In this document: piece by piece, positions 38,130 to 40,856 of the stretch
Layout of the letters: each line of letters begins with the position of its first letter
Position numbering within the stretch: the first letter of the stretch is position 1
Position numbers and translations under genes: made by a program
Source: a virus
Virus record (IMG/VR): IMGVR_UViG_3300020180_000421
Span: 1 to 40,856 of that record
Length of the DNA stretch: 40,856 nt
Reading direction: 5' to 3' (one strand)
Notes under the pieces: model-generated
What the model was told of the DNA's origin: nothing
The model's database searches: none
Seen by the model: only the letters and a program-made list of their open reading frames with translations

Positions 38130-39397
38130 TATGCTTGCCTTACGTACTGAATATTTCTAAGTAGCGATCTGTCTCTCGTGACGCGCATGTTACGCCATAT
38201 TTCACTGTTTGGTCCTGTGGTTTCTTGTGTTATGTCAAATGGCGCGGCTAATATGGACACAGGGTTATCGAAGAAGAAGAAGTTCTTGTCTTTGTCAACG
38301 CTCCATGTGTACTGGCACATTGTTGTTAATCTGTCTAGGACTTCGTTAAGGGGTTCGTAACGGAACTCTAAGTCTCCTAACACAACGCCGGGGTCGGCTT
38401 GCTGTACCCAGGATATGCCTTCTGGTACTAGAATTATTTGGTTGATGTGCGCTAGTATCTTGTTAATAGAACCGTATGTGGCTGCGGGATACTTGGCGTT
38501 AAGGATTCTACGACTTAACGTACGCGCGTAGTCTATACACGTTATTTCGCCGTACAACACGGATTGGTTGTCTTCTCTAGTTATAGAACAAGATTCCACG
38601 GCACCTCCGAAAGTCTTTATCCATGTGGCGTTAGCTTCATTATAAAAGTACTGTAGCACTTCGTGCCCTACTGATGGATAATACGTGCCGGCTTCGTCTA
38701 CAGTGCTAAACGAGGAGGATCCTTGAAAGCCTACCTGAGCATCTGTTGTAATAGACGCGGCGCGTATAAATGGCTGCCTGTTTATACCATCAATGAACGT
38801 GGCAAAGTTTGAGTTTGTTGACGTTAACTGTAAGAATGTTGGCACACCTACTTGGAACGACGGGGGAGGTATACCCGCCTCTATAGACAGTGTTTTAATT
38901 ACTGTATGGGCGCCGAAAGCTTCTTCGGACGCGATGCCTGAAGTTATTTCTAACAAGTGTGATACAAGCGCGGTACCGAAAGCTTCTTCTGAAGGAATGC
39001 CTGTAGCTACAACAATAAATCCTATAATACTTGCTGTGCCGAAAGCTTCTTCTGAAGGAATGCCTGCGTCTATTGTTATAGCTCTTAACACTTCTAGGGT
39101 GCCGAAAGCTTCTTCGGACGCGATGCCTGAAGTTATTTCTAACAAGTGTGATACAAGCGCGGTACCGAAAGCTTCTTCTGAAGGAATGCCTGCGCCTACT
39201 GTAAGCACACTTGCAAGCGTTATTGGCGTACCAAAAGCTTCGGCAGATAGGATACCGGAATCTATTATAAGTGTGATTGGTCCTATTGAGTCTATTCTAA
39301 CATTTGGTAGGCCAAAGTCCCAGTACCTTGTTCCGCCTTCACCATCTATCGGCTCTAGGGGTAGACCAAAGTCCCAAAATTTGTTATTAACTGACAT
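38129..39397 (-). CDS. tail protein with repeated EEAFG units
   Basis: After an N-terminal pair of WDFGLP segments come about seven repeats of 23-24 residues with the core (I/A)-(P/A)-S-E-E-A-F-G-(T/A) (residues 45-170), a repeat known from phage tail fibre and baseplate proteins. Residues 190-422 form a compact domain with VGHEVLQYFYNEANATWI, GEITCIDYARTLSRRIL and the end RNIQYVRQA, typical of tail-hub or minor tail proteins that go on as LYP...VTY...GQ...LP. That continuation is present in the next frames (38129-37026), suggesting a once larger protein. The repeats are nearly identical at DNA level. Confidence 0.72.
   Translation of the reverse strand: MSVNNKFWDFGLPLEPIDGEGGTRYWDFGLPNVRIDSIGPITLIIDSGILSAEAFGTPITLASVLTVGAGIPSEEAFGTALVSHLLEITSGIASEEAFGTLEVLRAITIDAGIPSEEAFGTASIIGFIVVATGIPSEEAFGTALVSHLLEITSGIASEEAFGAHTVIKTLSIEAGIPPPSFQVGVPTFLQLTSTNSNFATFIDGINRQPFIRAASITTDAQVGFQGSSSFSTVDEAGTYYPSVGHEVLQYFYNEANATWIKTFGGAVESCSITREDNQSVLYGEITCIDYARTLSRRILNAKYPAATYGSINKILAHINQIILVPEGISWVQQADPGVVLGDLEFRYEPLNEVLDRLTTMCQYTWSVDKDKNFFFFDNPVSILAAPFDITQETTGPNSEIWRNMRVTRDRSLLRNIQYVRQA
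38912..39192. repeat. 92-bp perfect direct repeat inside tail gene
   Basis: Positions 38912-39003 and 39101-39192 appear identical (GCCGAAAGCTTCTTCGGACG... ending GAAGGAATGCCTG), 189 bases apart in phase with the protein repeat. A shorter unit CCGAAAGCTTCTTC occurs in between (39040-39053). This indicates recent duplication or gene conversion and allows in-frame deletion by recombination. Confidence 0.85.
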
Positions 39398-40856
39398 TAC
39401 TTGCTCCAGTCATCGTGGTTGACCCATCCGGCGGTACCGTCACAATCTATGTGAAAAGTTAGCACGCCATCCGACGTGGCACTTGCAGTGGTGCCTGTTT
39501 GAAGCTCGAAGGCTCCGTTGGCCGCGTTCGTAGCCGTCGCTATCACTACATCGTCGTTTATACCGACTGCGGGATTGGCTTGCAAGATCAGCCTCGGCTG
39601 TGCACCGTTGTACGCGGCACCGTCGCCGACAACTGACTTTCTCACGTAAGCGGAAATTGTGACGGTGGTTCCGGACGCGATAGGAACTTTCTTGAACCCG
39701 CTCCTGATTTTGTTCGACGCGTTATTCGGCGTAATTTTCTCACTTGGGGAGGCTGTCCTGAATATAGTCGTATCGGTTTGTACCGTACCGTAGCGGAAGA
39801 ACGATCTGTGGTCTCCTGCTACCTTGTCGTGGTTCTGACTTCTTACGAAGGATAGGGGTGTGCCTCCTGAGCCATTTTGAGCGTTCAGTAGTTCCGTACC
39901 TGACCCTAAGATTACGTTCCTCAGGTAGATGAAATTCTGTGCGAACGCGGTGAGGAGTCTTATGTCAGCACCCGTGTGCGCTACCGCTGAACCTGTAGCC
40001 ACTCCAAACGACCCATTGTCTACCGTTATTGTGTTTCCGACATTGGATTGCAGCACTAAGCCGCCCTGCTGGACTTTGCCTGTGGTACCGGCACATGTGT
40101 AATCAGTGATTCTACATGTTCCTACGGAGTTTCCTGGAAACTGTAATCCGCCGCCGACGCATCCGTAGGCGGTGAGCGTTTTAATCCATAAGTCATTGAG
40201 CATTATCGGGTTTGTAGCTACCAGAAGTCCGGCTCCCCCACACTCGACAACGGTCAGGTTTTTCAGGATGCCGCCGACCATTCTGGCGTAACTTCCTGTG
40301 TTCGAGGTAAATGTTAGCGCTGTACCGGCTACCGAGGTTATTACATTATCTGCCCACTTTGATTCTATTAAATTTACGTCGGCTTGGAAAGTTATGGTGA
40401 CTAAACCGGCGAAGCTGTTATTTTTGCCTGAGAACACATTCCCCGATACTTGGTCTATGTCGTCTGCAATGAATAGGTTTACGCCCCCATTAACAGCTGT
40501 ATGTGCTATGAAGTAGTTGTTTGAAATTACCCTGGAAGTTGCCAAGCCTGATGATGAATCAATCTGGAATACCGCGTCGTTGTTAAATACGTAAAGGATG
40601 TTTCCGGTTATAGTAATATTTCTAGTACTACCTGTTAAACGAAAACCTTGCGTGGAACTTATGAACGTGTGCATGGAACAGTTTGTCATACTGACTGCTC
40701 CTGCGCCGTTAAACCAAAATGCTGCTCCAAAGCTACCGATCTCACTTAAATTCATACACTCAACGTAGTCCATGTTGACTACACCTGAGCTTTCTTGCCT
40801 GAGCGCTGCACCAAAGGATGCGTTTTGATTCCTGAATTTTACTCTACGTGTTATGT
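39397..40856 (-). CDS. beta-helix-like tail or surface protein, N-terminus cut by window edge
   Basis: The frame is open through the right edge, so the start is missing; an internal ATG at 40773 is not the likely start because similar sequence (FRNQNASFGAALRQESSGVV) precedes it. The protein is rich in Asn, Gly, Ser, Val and short strands (NITITGNILYVFNNDAVFQ, SGNVFSGKNNSF, LKNLTVVECGGAGLLV), the look of a right-handed beta helix as in tailspikes or pectate-lyase-like fibres. The last 120 residues form a separate domain (ITPNNASNKIRSGFKKVPI, TVTISAYVRKS), resembling carbohydrate-binding modules of tail proteins. It is coupled to the next gene by TAATG. Host receptor binding is plausible, not shown. 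Confidence 0.72.
   Translation of the reverse strand, partial: ITRRVKFRNQNASFGAALRQESSGVVNMDYVECMNLSEIGSFGAAFWFNGAGAVSMTNCSMHTFISSTQGFRLTGSTRNITITGNILYVFNNDAVFQIDSSSGLATSRVISNNYFIAHTAVNGGVNLFIADDIDQVSGNVFSGKNNSFAGLVTITFQADVNLIESKWADNVITSVAGTALTFTSNTGSYARMVGGILKNLTVVECGGAGLLVATNPIMLNDLWIKTLTAYGCVGGGLQFPGNSVGTCRITDYTCAGTTGKVQQGGLVLQSNVGNTITVDNGSFGVATGSAVAHTGADIRLLTAFAQNFIYLRNVILGSGTELLNAQNGSGGTPLSFVRSQNHDKVAGDHRSFFRYGTVQTDTTIFRTASPSEKITPNNASNKIRSGFKKVPIASGTTVTISAYVRKSVVGDGAAYNGAQPRLILQANPAVGINDDVVIATATNAANGAFELQTGTTASATSDGVLTFHIDCDGTAGWVNHDDWSK

Noticed and set aside
1-40856. CRISPR arrays, insertion sequences, introns, inteins
   Set aside because: No regular spacer arrays or transposase motifs were seen. 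The polymerase, helicase and recA frames are intact through their active sites without intein or intron signatures.

Overview
The window is a continuous stretch of a tailed double-stranded DNA bacteriophage genome. Essentially every supportable gene lies on the minus strand. Genes are tightly packed, with ATGA, TAATG or 8-nt stop/start overlaps nearly everywhere. The phage assignment rests on a full replication and recombination set (family A polymerase, DnaN-like clamp, DnaX-like clamp loader, DnaB-like helicase, DnaG-like primase, 5'-3' exonuclease, RecA, UvsY-like, UvsW-like, SSB) followed by tail or surface proteins. The host cannot be named from the sequence. Shine-Dalgarno sites of the AGGAG type and near-consensus sigma-70 promoters (19188-19216, 1147-1175) point to an ordinary bacterial host.

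Layout in window coordinates; transcription runs right to left. (1) 40856-35615: tail or surface proteins, including a beta-helix-like protein cut by the right edge, a protein with repeated EEAFG units, a tail gene apparently broken by two compensating frameshifts, a LamG-like protein and a coiled-coil/TM protein. (2) 35603-33501: promoter, hairpin and conserved 19-bp motif, then a UvsW-like helicase and a YkuD-type L,D-transpeptidase-like protein. (3) 33500-23585: about 28 small accessory genes, mostly unrecognised. They include a DarG-like macro domain, a DUF6527-like protein, several small membrane proteins and three tandem paralogues. (4) 23584-8683: structured intergenic region, then helicase, primase, exonuclease, sigma-70-like factor, zinc/winged-helix protein, DpdA, FolE, a QueD-like protein without the catalytic Cys, sliding clamp, UDG-polymerase fusion, UvsY-like, small TM protein, SSB with an extreme acidic tail, RecA and a small helical protein. 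(5) 8682-1268: clamp loader, a single-chain SbcD-SbcC fusion, glycosyltransferase, SLOG-like protein, Hjc-like nuclease, QueD and QueE. (6) 1028-1: two small genes and a CobT-like VWA protein cut by the left edge.

Two themes connect the genes. First, FolE, QueD, QueE and a DpdA-type transglycosylase would make a 7-deazaguanine and insert it into phage DNA. No QueC is present here. A zinc-triad T-fold protein lacking the QueD nucleophile sits beside FolE and could act on 7-carboxy-7-deazaguanine. Second, the replication and recombination genes appear to be co-ordinated. A 19-bp sequence, consensus ACTRCTNGRAGGGGTCAAG on the plus strand, occurs only three times, each 25-38 bp before a start codon lacking a good Shine-Dalgarno site (clamp loader, the gene before the DnaB-like helicase, UvsW-like helicase). 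A phage sigma-like factor is encoded nearby, so a phage-specific promoter or operator is plausible.
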